Part shown: in pieces, positions 1 through 13,295 of the stretch
How the letters are laid out: each line of letters begins with the position of its first letter
Numbering within the stretch: the first letter of the stretch is position 1
Notes under the pieces: model-generated
What the model was told of the DNA's origin: nothing
The model's input: only the letters and a program-made list of their open reading frames with translations
Database searches by the model: none
Made by a program: the position numbers and the translations under genes
Source of the DNA: Stomorhina lunata
Lineage: Eukaryota; Arthropoda; Insecta; Diptera; Rhiniidae
Direction: 5' to 3'
DNA length: 64,000 bases
Assembly (NCBI GenBank): GCA_933228675.1
Contig: CAKOFX010000005.1
Coordinates: 1-64,000, forward strand

Positions 1-200
1 TAAAGCTACTGCAACCAAATTTAGTACAAATATTTTACTAACAATACCAACTAGCGTAACAACTTTTTTCGAATTTGGTCCACATTTTGAATTTGCTGTA
101 CCCTCGTAGATATATGAGATATGTTTATAAATTTAACACAACTTGATGGTGGGTATATAACACTCTTACTTGTTTCTTCATGTAAATTATCCAAGATTGT
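1..200 (-). repeat. Family A interspersed repeat, end fragment, reverse orientation
   Basis: This is the reverse complement of the family A terminus seen at 3187-3390 and 5838-6030. Shared words include the block ending TGATGGTGGGTATATAACAC, the phrase ACAATACCAACTA and the leading TAAAGCTACTGCAACC. It is cut by the window edge. It has no coding content; the 80-residue open frame across it is repeat sequence. Confidence 0.75.
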
Positions 201-756
201 ATCTTTATATCGATCAAGATTCAAATTTCCTGTTTTGACTTGATGAACTTTTTTGTTTGGTGCCAGCCTAATATACATTAATATCAAGGACATATGTCAA
301 GTAAAACTTATTACAGAAAACTTGGTCGTAAAGGAGTAAAACACAAGAATAGCTCAATATGTATACATTAAAAATATATAAACTTTAATATTATTGACTA
401 AAAATATGGAGCAACGTTGATAAAAATAAGGGGTATTAAATAAAAAAAAAAAATTATCTTGAGAATATAATAAAATATACCCAATCACGCTATTCGAAAT
501 AGAGCAAAAAATATTTTGATCTTACAATATTCCAAATAGGTAGCTACAACTTGTGAGATCAGTTTTAGATATTCAAAATATTTTTCAGGTCCCTCAAGCA
601 GTAAAAGAGTAATCCTGAAGCATAAAGGTCAACCCTCGGTTGTATGTAGTTTTTGTTCCTCTTGAAATTTGTCTGACTATTCGGATCATAATGCTCTAAC
701 CATCGTCACCCTTTTGCCATGGATGTATCATTACTATAATATATTTTTATACCCTT
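201..756. other. Unassigned AT-rich sequence
   Basis: No supported gene, RNA or repeat boundary was seen here. The stretch separates the family A fragment from the reverse family B copy. Confidence 0.5.
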
Positions 757-1540
757 CACCACCATAGGTGGAAAGGGTATTATAAGTTTGTGCTGATGTT
801 TGTAACGCATAGAAATATTTGTCTTAGACCCACCTTTTAGTAAACCAATAGGCTTAGAATCACTTTCTGAGTCGATTTAGCGATGTCCGTCCGTCCGTCT
901 GGCTGGCTGGCTGGACCCCCATGTAAACCTTGTAATCAAGCTACAGGTCGCAATTCTAAAGATAATTTAATGAAATTTGGCACAGATAATTTTTTTTTAT
1001 AAATGAACCATGGCTATTGAAATTGGTCAAAATCGATCCATTATTTATGGTACCTCCCATAGGTCCCACTTCCCGGAATTGATATATTGGCCACAAATAT
1101 CAATATTTTTTCATGAAATTTAAAACAAATACTGCTTATGTAAACCTAAATCAAAGTATCAAATTTCGTTAAAATCGGTCCACATTTGACCATAGCTCCC
1201 ATACAAACTCTTCTTTAAAAACGCACTAAATGAGACAAAAAATCACTAAAACGCTCGTTAATCTAAAGATAATGGATATTTTGAGTCTATTTTTTGCATA
1301 CATAATTTTTGTAACAACTGTAATCAATCTGCCAAATTTCGAGATAATCGGTCCACATTTGACCCTAGCTCTCATATAAGTCCAAATGACGGAAACAGGT
1401 TGAGTATATAAGTTTTGACAAAATGTTTGTATGATGGCAAAATTTAGCAAATATTTGTCTTTATACAGGAAAAATAACACTTTTGACCTTAGTGGTAAAG
1501 GGTATCGTATGGTCGGCTTGACCGACTACAGCGTTTTCTT
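757..1540 (-). repeat. Family B interspersed repeat, reverse copy
   Basis: It begins with ACCCTTCACCACCATAGGTG and ends near the hairpin-like GGTCGGCTTGACCGACTA. Read in reverse complement it matches 2440-3187 along its length: the CATCAGCACAAACTTATAATA block, the ATTCCGGGAAGTGGGACC block, the CACTAAATGAGACAAAAA block and the CCGTCATTTGGACTTATATG block. It carries a short GTCC/CTGG simple repeat at 885-915. It is non-coding; the open frames at 1226-1480 and 1431-1670 are parts of this repeat. Confidence 0.8.
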
Positions 1541-2439
1541 ATTTCTATTTGCCGTTAATGCTGTTTTCTTTGCAATTAAAATTAACATAATTTTTTTAGA
1601 TATTCTGTTTTTTCACATACTCTTCTTTATATTTAAGAAAATTTTTGCAGATACTCTACTTCACATTTAAGAAAATTACTCATAGCTACAGATTTTTTTC
1701 TCCTTATGATAATTATGAGGAAAATATGCAAAAATTTGTTGCTAACTTTAATAAATTTATAGACACATGATGATGTGGCACAAACTTGGTTTTGCATTAA
1801 AAGGGAATAAGTAAAAAATAAAATTAACCCTAATTAGCAAGAAAATTTTAATAAGTACACAGTTTTTATTAAACTTGGCAACTCTTAAGGCAAATGTAAT
1901 AAAAGTATAAAATGCAGGCAGAAAATCTTGTAAAAGAAGAGATGTTTCAATATCATCGGTCGAACCTGACCCATTTCTGCCAAGTCTCAAATAATATAAA
2001 ATCCGAATTAAGAACATAGACCCAGGACCCACTCTCTACCTTTCTTAAGTACACGATTTTCGTTTAATCTAATCGTATGACCACTAGGAGGCACCTTAGG
2101 AAAATGTCATTCTTTAACTGTGAAACAAACTTTCTAATGATGCCAAAAGGTACAAATCAAATTTCAACAACTACTACTCCTTCTCATTTCCTTCTAAGAA
2201 CCTTTTTTCTTTCTCGCTAAGACCCTAAGTGTTGGTCCAATAAAACAAATTTATTAATTAAAGTTTTCGAATTATGAAGGTATTATACATAAAGTAAGTA
2301 AAAGTTTGTGTGTTTTGCATTGGTTTCCTTCAAGCATTTGTATGATCGTTGGTTTCACAAATGATTGCGGAATATGGTTGTGTTCTGCTAATTACATTAT
2401 TATTGTGTATAATGAATTATAATTATATAACAAAAACAA
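1541..2439. other. Spacer between inverted family B copies
   Basis: AT-rich sequence that forms the loop between the two inverted B copies. A 91-codon open frame on the minus strand (1757-2032) resembles no family I know and is not called. Confidence 0.45.
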
Positions 2440-3187
2440 GTAAGAAAGTGCTATAGTCAGTCAAGCCCGACCATACATTACCCTTCACCACTAAGGTCAA
2501 AGGTGTTCCTTTTCTGTATAAAGACAAATATTTGCTAAATTTTGCCATCATACAAACATTTTCTCAAAACTTATATATTTAAGCTGTTTCTGTCATTTGG
2601 ACTTATATGAGAGCTAGGGTCACATGTGGACCGATTATCTTGAAATTTTGCAAATTGATTACAGTTTTTACAAAAATTATATTTGTTAAAAATAAACTCA
2701 AAACTCTCATTATCTTCAGATTTAAGAGCGTTTTAGTGATTTTTGTCTCATTTAGTGCGTTTTGATGGAAGAGTTTGTATGGAAGCTATAGTCAAATGTG
2801 GATCGATTTTAACGAACTTGTGTGCAGTGATTTAAGTTTATATAAGCAGTATTTGTTTTAAATTTTATAAAAAAATATTGATATTTGTGGTCAAAATATC
2901 AATTCCGGGAAGTGGGACCTATGGGAGGTACCATAAATAATGTAACAATTTTGACGAATTTCAATAGCCATAGTCGCACTATCAAAACAATGATCTGTGC
3001 CAAATTTCATCAAATTATTTTTAGAATTTGCGGCCTGTACTTTGATTACATGGTGGTCCAGCCAGCCGTACAGACGGATTTTAATATTGGTATACTAAAA
3101 GGTGGGTCTAAGGCAAATATTTCTATCCGTTACATACATCAGCACAAACTTATAATACCCTTTCCACCTATGGTGAGGAAGGGTATA
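2440..3187 (+). repeat. Family B interspersed repeat, forward copy
   Basis: It starts with AACAAGTAAGAAAGTGCTAT followed by a potential stem (GTCAGTCAAGCCCGAC) and ends with the CATCAGCACAAACTTATAAT / CACCTATGGTGAGGAAGGGT block. It is the inverted partner of 757-1540. A 147-codon open frame (2885-3328) runs through it and on into family A. It is judged non-coding because the same sequence recurs as a dispersed repeat with indels. Confidence 0.8.
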
Positions 3188-3657
3188 ACAACTAAGAGTG
3201 ATATATTCGGCTGTGACGAATCTTATATACCCACCATCAAATTGTGTTATAGTTTTAAAGAAATCTCAAATATCTACCAGGGTGCAGCTAAATCAAAATG
3301 GGGATCAAATTCGAAAAAAAAAATGTAACGTTAGTTGGTATTGTTGGTAAAATATTTGGACTAAATTCGGTTGCAGTAGCTTTATAGTTCAATATTTAAA
3401 AGTCTAAGCGGTTTCCCTAGTATTTACTTTGCACAAAATTTAATCTCATAACCTGGTGTAGTTAAGCCTTAACAGTCTGTTAAATACTTTACGTTTAGCT
3501 AAATATTCAGTTAGGATAAACATGTTGATAGTAATACGACAGGTCCATACATTTGTTAGGAGTTCCTAATACCGTATATAAAGTCTGGACATTGGTGCAA
3601 TTTTAATATAATGAATGTACCTCCAAATCTTTTTGATTGTAGATATAAAAGGGGATG

Positions 3658-3694
<37 letters not shown>

Positions 3695-4578
3695 AATTAT
3701 AGCCAAATGTTGACCGATTGTACACACTGGCTGGTATTTATATAAAGCTTGTTTTTGCAAAACTTAGTGGCCATTGCTGTCATAGTTTCGAATTAAATAG
3801 CTTTTAACTGGTCTTTTGATACATTTTTTTTTTTGGTTTCCGGGAGTGTTTTTTATATAAAAGCTATAGTCAAATATGGACCGATTCCTATACAATTTTA
3901 TATACTGACCAATTTAGTCATCATAGCTATTACAATTTTATTAAATTTATTAGCATTCATGTGTTTCCCGGCTGGCATTCACATAAGTTTTCCTTTTGTA
4001 AAATTTTGTTGCTGTAGCCCTTTTCGTTAAGCGCTATCCCGCTTGTATCGGACAGACGGACATAAACCCCCTTTTCTTTTTGTTTTTTTGTATTTCCGTA
4101 AGTTTTTTATATGGGAGCTATGTTTAACTGGTGGCCGATTATGATAAAATTTTGCACACTGGCTGCTATTCACATAAGACTTCCTTGTGCTAAATTTAGT
4201 GGCCAAAACTATTACAGTTTATCAGTTATTGGCATTTAAGTGTATTTCAGGTGGAATTTAGGCTGTTTCTGTAAGTTTTTTGTATGGGAGCTATGACTAA
4301 ATGTGAACCGATTTCGATGAAATTTTATATGCTGCCTAGTGCTTATGTAGAACTTCTAGATACAAAATTTTGTGATCAGAACTGTTATAATTTTTCGTTT
4401 ATTAGAAAATAAACGATTAGCCTAGACGAGGCTATACGGGAGCTATGGTGAAATGTAAACCGATTTTGCAGGATTTCAATACCAAAATTTTCAAAGAAAT
4501 GAAGAATATTTGTGCCAAGTTTAAGTAACCTATATGCTTTCCTTAAGGTTTTATCGTGCCGTCAACAGACAGACAAAT

Positions 4579-4609
<31 letters not shown>

Positions 4610-4610
4610 A

Positions 4611-4641
<31 letters not shown>

Positions 4642-4650
4642 AAGACAGAA

Positions 4651-4747
<97 letters not shown>

Positions 4748-4783
4748 TGCAGACAGGATAGAAAATTTTTTCTGGAAGACAAA
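3187..4783 (+). repeat. Family A interspersed repeat, copy 1, with GACA microsatellite
   Basis: It opens with AAGAGTGATATATTCGGCTG, whose TTCGGC/GCCGAA-type stem is slightly mutated here (TTCGGCTGTGACGAA), followed by TATACCCACCATCAA. Several diverged internal sub-repeats follow, each built on 'ATGGGAGCTATGGTCAAATG', 'ACCGATT' and 'TTTTGCACACTGGCTG' and spaced about 170-195 bp apart. The copy ends in a long GACA tract and lacks the far terminus that copy 2 keeps. A TA-repeat lies inside at 3659-3691. Confidence 0.75.
4560..4755. repeat. (CAGA)n microsatellite
   Basis: Nearly uninterrupted CAGA/GACA tetranucleotide tract of about 190 bp with a few AAAG variants. All six reading frames across it are open, giving DRQT or CLSV repeats, because the 4-bp unit contains no stop codon. 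These are not proteins. Confidence 0.95.
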
Positions 4784-5837
4784 TGTCAGATACACCTTGC
4801 CTAAAAATTTCAGGAACATATAATCGCAAATATCGGATTTATTATGATTTCAAAAAAAGACCTAAATCAAGTCAAAGAATTTTTGAAAGAGAAAGGCTTA
4901 CTCGTTTTTTTTTTTTTGTTTATTTCGTTGTGCCTTTATATTTCCCAAGTAGTAAATTAGATTTAGCGGAAAAAATTTATTAGAAAATTGCGGCGGTTCG
5001 AGTTTTTAAGAAGTCAGAATATATTCGACTATGTCGAATCTTAATGCCTATCACCCACTGCACAAAAACAATATGACGGATAATAATATGAATACAATAA
5101 AAAACAACAAATCTTTCTCCGATGTCAAAGTCAACCCCTGATTCACTTTATAAGGAGAAAATAACAATCACGGAAAAGAAATAGGACCACTTACAGGACC
5201 TAAAAAGTATTTACCTGCAGATTGTCATCATATTTATGATAACTTTCCTTATAAGAACTAATTTTTACAGTTAACTTTTGACTTTATCCTCTTAGTCCTC
5301 ATATAAAATGTTTAATACAGTTTTTATTAAAAACTGTATTAAAATTTTTGTTGTATCTGCAATTGAATGGATTTTATTAAATTTTTTCCTTCTTCTGTAA
5401 AATAACTTAAAATCGAGTTAGGCCTTTTTTATATTAAGCCATCGATATGTATGTCCGTTAAAAACATAAATACCGGATATATATTCTTTTTGATGGTGAG
5501 TATCAAAAAATTTCAAAAACAAAATTATAAGCTATTATTTCAATTGACTGATAATTTGGGTGATGTAGGGGATATTGGATGCCAAGCAACGGTTCTGATT
5601 GGTCTTAACATGATAAGTCCAGATTTATCTTAGTTATCCTTCATCTCAACCATGGAAACCGACCTCCGAGTAGTATCAACCATGGAACTTTATTAACATT
5701 CGTTAACGTAGTAAGCTAACATTTGTCTATAGTTCGAACATAAGAATGACAAAAAAATATATAGGTAAGGACATCGGGGTAGTTATCCACTCCTGGAAAA
5801 AGAACAATTACAGTGAAAATGCAAAATTTAGGTTTAA
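4784..5837. other. Unassigned sequence with one small perfect hairpin
   Basis: No gene was seen. At 5312-5342 there is a perfect inverted repeat with 15-bp arms (TTAATACAGTTTTTA and its complement) around a single T. Nothing ties it to a transcription unit. Confidence 0.5.
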
Positions 5838-7520
5838 CAAGTAAGAGTGTTATATTCGGCTGTGCCGAATCTTGTATACCCACCATCAAGTTGTGTTAAA
5901 TTTAGAAACATATCTCATACATCTACAAGGGTGCAGCTAATTCGAAATCTGCACCAAAACTGGAAAAATCGCTAAGCTATTTGGTATTGTTGGTAAAACC
6001 TTTGGACTAAATTAGGTTTCCGTAGCTTTATAGTTCAACATTCAAAAATATTTTAGTGGTTTCCCCAGTATTTACTTTGATCAAAATTCGGTCTCATAAC
6101 CAGGTATAGTTTTACATTAATAAGTTGTAAAATACTTTTCGTTGTGATTAATATGTAGTTAGGCTAAACACGTTAATAGTAATACGACAGGTCCATATAT
6201 TTCGTTATGAGTTCCAAATGTATTCATCATATATAAAGTCTTGTCTGAACATTGATTGATGCCTATCTTATTTCATAGGTGCAATCTTAATATAATGAAT
6301 GTACCTCCAAATCTTTTTGATTGTAGATATAAAAAGGGGATGTTATATATATAAGAATTATAGCCAAATGTTGACCGATTATAACAAAATTTTACACACT
6401 GGCTGGTATATATAGAGAGCTTATTCTTGCAAAATTTAGTGACCATAGCTATCATAGTTTCTAATTTAATAGCTTTTAACTGGCCTTTTCTAAAATTTTT
6501 GGTTTCCGTGAGTGTTTTTCACATGAAAGCTAAAGTCAAATATGGACTGATTCCTATAAAATTTGATAAACTGATCAAAAATTGCATAAAACTTCCCTAT
6601 TTTAAATTTAATCGTCATAGCTATTACAATTGTATTCAATTTATCAGCATTAATGTGTTTCCCGGGGCGGGGTTATATGGGAGCTCTAACTTAATTTGAA
6701 CCGATTTTGTCCATTTTCAACACACATCTTTTTCAAGATATCCAAAATACTTTTGTAAAATTTTGTTCCTCTAGCTCTTTTCGTTAAGGCGCAATCGTGC
6801 TTTTATCTGACGGACAGACGGACATAAACAACCTTTTCTTTATGTATTTTTGTGTTTCCAAAAATTTTTTATATGGGAGCTATGGTCAAATGGTGACCGA
6901 TTGTGACGAAATTTGCACACTGGCTGGCATTGACATAAGACTTCCTTGTGCTTAATTTAGTCTTACTAGCTCTTGTAGTTAAGGAGCTATCACGATTTTA
7001 TTTGACGGACAGACGGACATAAATCCCCTTTTCTTTTTGAATTTTTGTGTTTTCGTAAGTTTTTTATATGGGAGCTAGGTCAAATAGTGACCGATTGTGA
7101 CAAAATTTTGCACACTGGCTGGCATTGATATAAGACTTTCTTGTGCCAAATTTAGTGGTTATATCTGTTATACTTTTAGATTTATTGGCATTTAAGTGTA
7201 TTTTGGGTGAAATTTAGCCTGTTTTCGTAAGTTTTTTGTATGGGAGCTATGGCTAAATGTGAACCGATTTCGATGAAATTTTATATGCTGCCTAGTGCTT
7301 ATCTAAAACTTCTAGATACCAAATTTTGTCATCATAACTGTCATAATTTGTCATTTATTAGCAAATAAGCGATTAGCCTAGACGAGGTTATACGGGAGCT
7401 ATGGCCAAATGCTAACCGATTTTGCCCAATTTCAATACCAAAATTTTCTCATAGATAAAGAATGTTTTTGCTAAGTTTCAGTTAGCTAGCTCTTTTCGTT
7501 TAGACGTTATCGTGATTTCA

Positions 7521-7562
<42 letters not shown>

Positions 7563-7718
7563 GGACAGACAGACAGACGGACATAGCTCAATCGTCTTAG
7601 AATTTCATAAGGATTCAGAATATATATCGTTTTTGATTTTTGAACCAATATTAAGGAAATTACAAACGGAATGACAATCTCAATATACCCCCCATTCTTT
7701 TTGATGGTGGGTATAAAA
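5838..7718 (+). repeat. Family A interspersed repeat, copy 2 (most complete)
   Basis: The copy runs from AACAAGTAAGAGTGTTATAT, with a perfect TTCGGC-TGT-GCCGAA stem, to TTTTTGATGGTGGGTATAAA. The subterminal motifs ATACCCACCATCAA (about 5877) and TTGATGGTGGGTAT (about 7700) are inverted relative to each other. The core carries sub-repeats at intervals of about 170-195 bp and a GACA microsatellite at 7523-7580. No transposase-like frame is present. This layout (terminal stem-loop, subterminal inverted repeats, microsatellite core) resembles Helentron-associated interspersed elements (DINE-1-like); that assignment is inference. Confidence 0.75.
7523..7580. repeat. (CAGA)n microsatellite
   Basis: Short CAGA tetranucleotide run with a few CGGA variants inside family A copy 2, at the position equivalent to the 4560-4755 tract in copy 1. 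Confidence 0.9.
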
Positions 7719-8019
7719 ACGGGGACAGTCCGAAACTTCGAAGGAAGTAGAGGAAAATCTTTCAAAGCTTGGCTTACGAAATTTGAGAATATGCGCACAA
7801 TATCGAAGTACATGGATTTCTAAAATATGTTCTGCCCTTGACCTTAACAGGTTGTAAATTTATGCCATTTAAGTAGGCATTTCAACTGATCTTTTGAGCC
7901 ACTTTGCGGTAGTATAATTTAATACATATAGAATCATTGATATAGATTCTTTTTATATAATAATAAATAATGGTGTATATGCGTATACACTATTTTATTG
8001 AAGGTACGCTATATATGCT

Positions 8020-8225
8020 AAGTTCTGTCATCATGTAAGCTTCTTAAAACTTAAATGTTTAAGCTATTTCCGTCATTCGACCCTTGGTTAAATCGACTTA
8101 GAGTGTTATTCGTAGTATACCGGTATACTTAGAGGTGTGGCCTAGACAAATATTTCTGTGCGTTACATACATCAGCACAAACTTATAATACCAATTTCAC
8201 CTAAGGTGGTGAAAGGTAATAATAA
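8020..8225 (+). repeat. Family B repeat, internally deleted copy
   Basis: The left part matches the region near 2545-2600 (TGTCATCATG...TTTAAGCTATTTCCGTCATT). The right part matches about 3090-3187 (CGTTACATACATCAGCACAA, CACCTAAGGTGGTGAAAGG). The middle of the family is missing. Confidence 0.65.
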
Positions 8226-9328
8226 CTTAACTATGATTCGAGAACAGTACAATACAGTTATGCCAAAATAAATTTAATAATGTAAATATTTACTGCAACC
8301 TTCTGATAAAATAAGTTTGTATTTGCGAGAACAAAAGTTGTGGCATTTTAATTAAATAAATGTATTTTCTAATAGTTATTCATATATAAATTTAACAAAA
8401 TACAATAATACTAGTAATTGTTTAAAATGAAAAAATGTAGCATTACCAAAAATTTTCACAGAAGAATATTTATTTCATTGTTTTGTGAAAGGTACATTAA
8501 ACAAAAGCATTAGGGTAGGTCTTTACTGAAATTCGATTCGATTTTTGTTTAATATATTTAAAAGTTGAAATTGGTTTAAGCTTAAGGAGCGGTAAAAAAT
8601 TTTGTTACAAATCCTAGAAATTCATATAGAATAACTTTGTTATACGAAAAAGAACCCGCCCTACTAAAAATGTAAAGAAGTAAATGATTTCACATAAATT
8701 TAATATTTGAAATTAAACAAATGAAAATGCTTACTCCCAAAATATTTTAAATGAACTTAAAAATTAAAACCCCAGTTAAAAACTTTTTGTATTATAAATT
8801 ATTTTAAATGAATTTCTATTAAAAATTCTTAATTTTATTAAAATACAAAAGATATAGTTTAGAAAAACAAATTTCAAAAAATTATTTGGAAATCAAATTC
8901 ATTCGAATTAGTTTACCAGAAGGTTACAAAAATAGTTTTTAAATGTTTTTTTTTTCTAATTTCCATTTGGTTTAACATTTAGAATCATTTGATATTTGAT
9001 TTTTTGCTACCCGAAAGTAGTAAAAACTTTAAAATGAAAAATTGTTTTAAATTTCTAGTTTATAAATATTTCTAAACAAATAAATAAATTTTTACTTTTA
9101 CCAGTTAATAAACAGTTTATATTTTTACAAACTGTTACATGCAGTTTTTGTAAGTTAGGAAGGAAATGATAAAATTGTACCACGAATATATGAAGAAGTT
9201 TATTAATACTGCACCATGGGGCAGACCATAGAACAGTACACACAAAACGAAAGGATGATAGAAAACAGGTATAAAGTAACTTCTCTAAATCGATTCTAAC
9301 AAAATTTCGTATACATTTTATCAACAAT
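8226..9328. other. Unassigned AT-rich sequence
   Basis: No gene or clear repeat was seen. The 90-codon minus-strand open frame at 9055-9327 has no recognisable domain and runs to the edge of the tandem array. Confidence 0.45.
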
Positions 9329-12300
9329 TTTTCTATAGAAAATTTTTATATCAAAAATTTTTTTATAGAAAAAAATTTTTATCAACAATTTTTTTATAGA
9401 AAAAAATTTTTATCGAAAATTTTTCTATAAAAAATTTGTCTATAGAAAATTTTTTTAACGAAAATTTTTCTATAGAAACATTTTTTTAACGAAAATTTTT
9501 CTATAGAAAAATTTTTTTAACGAAAACTTTTCTATAGAAAAATTTTTTTAACGAAAATTTTTCTATAGAAAAATTTTTTTAACGAAAATTTTTCTATAGA
9601 AAAATTTTTTTTAACGAAAATTTTTCTATAGAAAAATTTTTTTTAACGAAAATTTTTCTATAGAAAAATTTTTTTAACGAAAATTTTTCTATAGAAAAAT
9701 TTTTTTAACGAAAATTTTTCTATAGAAAAATTTTTTTAACGAAAATTTTTCTATAGAAAAATTTTTTTAACGAAAATTTTTCTATAGAAAAATTTTTTTA
9801 ACGAAAATTTTTCTATAGAAAAATTTTTTTAACGAAAATTTTTTCTATAGAAAAATTTTTTTAACGAAAATTTTTCTATAGAAAAATTTTTTTAACGAAA
9901 ATTTTTTCTATAGAAAAATTTTTTTAACGAAAATTTTTTCTATAGAAAAATTTTTTTAACGAAAATTTTTTCTATAGAAAAATTTTTTTAACGAAAATTT
10001 TTCTATAGAAAAATTTTTTTAACGAAAATTTTTCTATAGAAAAATTTTTTTAAACGAAAATTTTTTCTATAGAAAAATTTTTTTTAACGAAAATTTTTCT
10101 ATAGAAAAATTTTTTTAACGAAAATTTTTCTATAGAAAAATTTTTTTAACGAAAATTTTTCTATAGAAAAATTTTTTTAACGAAAATTTTTCTATAGAAA
10201 AATTTTTTTAACGAAAATTTTTCTATAGAAAAATTTTTTTAACGAAAATTTTTTCTATAGAAAAATTTTTTTAACGAAAATTTTTCTATAGAAAAATTTT
10301 TTTAACGAAAATTTTTCTATAGAAAAATTTTTTTAACGAAAATTTTTCTATAGAAAAATTTTTTTAACGAAAATTTTTCTATAGAAAAATTTTTTTAACG
10401 AAAATTTTTCTATAGAAAAATTTTTTTAACGAAAATTTTTCTCTATAGAAAAATTTTTTTAACGAAAATTTTTCTATAGAAAAATTTTTTTAACGAAAAT
10501 TTTTCTATAGAAAAATTTTTTTAACGAAAATTTTTCTATAGAAAAATTTTTTTAACGAAAATTTTTCTATAGAAAAATTTTTTTAACGAAAATTTTTCTA
10601 TAGAAAAATTTTTTTAACGAAAATTTTTCTATAGAAAAATTTTTTTAACGAAAATTTTTCTATAGAAAAATTTTTTTAACGAAAATTTTTCTATAGAAAA
10701 ATTTTTTTAACGAAAATTTTTCTATAGAAAAATTTTTTTAACGAAAATTTTTTCTATAGAAAAATTTTTTTAACGAAAATTTTTCTATAGAAAAATTTTT
10801 TTAACGAAAATTTTTCTATAGAAAAATTTTTTTAACGAAAATTTTTCTATAGAAAAATTTTTTTAACGAAAATTTTTCTATAGAAAAATTTTTTTAACGA
10901 AAATTTTTCTATAGAAAAATTTTTTTAACGAAAATTTTTCTATAGAAAAATTTTTTTAACGAAAATTTTTCTATAGAAAAATTTTTTTAACGAAAATTTT
11001 TCTATAGAAAAATTTTTTTAACGAAAATTTTTCTATAGAAAAATTTTTTTAACGAAAATTTTTCTATAGAAAAATTTTTTTAACGAAAATTTTTCTATAG
11101 AAAAATTTTTTTAACGAAAATTTTTCTATAGAAAAATTTTTTTAACGAAAATTTTTCTATAGAAAAATTTTTTTAACGAAAATTTTTCTATAGAAAAATT
11201 TTTTTACCGAAAATTTTTCTATAGAAAAATTTTTTTACCGAAAATTTTTCTATAGAAAAATTTTTTTACCGAAAATTTTTCTATAGAAAAATTTTTTTAA
11301 CGAAAATTTTTCTATAGAAAAATTTTTTTAACGAAAATTTTTCTATAGAAAAATTTTTTTAACGAAAATTTTTCTATAGAAAAATTTTTTTAACGAAAAT
11401 TTTTCTATAGAAAAATTTTTTTAACGAAAATTTTTCTATAGAAAAATTTTTTTAACGAAAATTTTTCTATAGAAAAATTTTTTTAACGAAAATTTTTCTA
11501 TAGAAAAATTTTTTTAACGAAAATTTTTCTATAGAAAAATTTTTTTAACGAAAATTTTTCTATAGAAAAATTTTTTTAACGAAAATTTTTCTATAGAAAA
11601 ATTTTTTTAACGAAAATTTTTCTATAGAAAAATTTTTTTAACGAAAATTTTTCTATAGAAAAATTTTTTTAACGAAAATTTTTCTATAGAAAAATTTTTT
11701 TAACGAAAATTTTTCTATAGAAAAATTTTTTTAACGAAAATTTTTCTATAGAAAAATTTTTTTAACGAAAATTTTTCTATAGAAAAATTTTTTTAACGAA
11801 AATTTTTCTATAGAAAAATTTTTTTAACTAAAATTTTTCTATAGAAAAATTTTTTTAACGAAAATTTTTCTATAGAAAAATTTTTTTAACGAAAATTTTT
11901 CTATAGAAAATTTTTCTATAGAAAAATTTTTTTAACGAAAATTTTTCTATAGAAAAATAGAAAAGTTTTTTAACGAAAATTTTTCTATAGAAAAATTTTT
12001 TTAACGAAAATTTTTCTATAGAAAAATTTTTTTAATGAAAATTTTTCTAGAGAAAAATTTTTTTAATGAAAATTTTTCTATAGAAAAATTTTTTTAACGA
12101 AAATTTTTCTATAGAAACATTTTTTTAACGAAAATTTTTCTATAGAAACATTTTTTTAACGAAAATTTTTCTATAGAAACATTTTTTTAACGAAAATTTT
12201 TCTATAGAAAAATTTTTTTAACGAAAATTTTTCTATAGAACAATTTTTTTAACGAAAATTTTTCTATAGAACAATTTTTTTAACGAAAATTTTTCTATAG

Positions 12301-12385
12301 AAAAATTTTTTTAACGAAAATTTTTCTATAGAAAATTTTTTTTAAATTTTTATCGAAAATTTTTCTATATAAATTTTTTTTTCCG
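9329..12385. repeat. Tandem array, 31-bp AT-rich unit
   Basis: About 95 copies of a 31-bp unit that can be written A5-T7-AACG-A4-T5-CTATAG. The centre is very homogeneous. Variants cluster in neighbouring units, for example three successive ACCG units near 11205-11280 and GAAACA variants near 12110-12185. The edges are degenerate, as expected for unequal exchange. It has no coding content. Confidence 0.95.
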
Positions 12386-13295
12386 AATTTTTGATAAAAG
12401 AATGATTGTTCTTTCGAACCGAGTTTTTTGTAGCTATAAATTGGATTTTGATTTTATTTCTTTTATTTTTTAATTTTATTATTATTTCTTAATTTTCAAA
12501 AATATGTCAGCATTTCAATGTTAGATACATTTTTAAAATTCATTATTAAATTTCCGTACATTTTGGGATTTTTAACTTCCACATTCAAAGTATTATTAAA
12601 CTCAATACAACTACAAATTTCATTCACTCCTTATATAAATCCTTTAATAAAATATTTCAGTGCTTGTTATATTTCAGTCATTTATGAAGCAAGTAAATGA
12701 TTGATGGTATATGCTAGTAAATATTTTCATATTTTTTGCCTAAAAAATGTATATGTATATCCATATCCAATATACTATACACATACATAAATACTACAAA
12801 GTAATTTTGTTGGTTTATATTCACATATATATTTGGGTTACTGATACTCATGATGATTATCCTTGAAATATGAATTTACTTGCCTAAGGTATTAAATTTT
12901 TTGTATGAAAAATCTACTTGTAACATTTCAATTTGTTCAGCCAGAATTTAAATTACTTTTACCAACTGCAATATTTTTTCTTATTTAAATGGGAAACTGT
13001 TTTGAGTCATTTCATATAAATTTACAGATTTATATGTGCAATATGGTTTCCATAGAATTCAAGGTGGTGGGGTACAGGTGTTGAAGGATTGTCACTTCAT
13101 TTGCAAGTGCTACAAAATTCTTCTCAATAGCTTGTGAAGGTCATAGAAGAAAGGATGAAGACGGATTTAAAAAAGTTACTGCCCCAATTTATATTCACTA
13201 TATGTATGTACTAACTACGAGTATTTACATAATGAAGATGTAAATTATGTCCTAGATGGATATGTTAAAAGTTAAGTAAAACTCTCTTATACATA
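12386..13295. other. Unassigned AT-rich sequence between arrays
   Basis: No supported gene was seen. The 60-codon open frame at 12518-12700 has no recognisable feature. Confidence 0.45.

Noticed and set aside
2885..3328. 147-codon frame near the left end
   Set aside because: Runs across the junction of two dispersed repeat families; no domain is visible and other copies are broken.
4534..4829. Five overlapping DRQT/CLSV frames
   Set aside because: (CAGA)n microsatellite.
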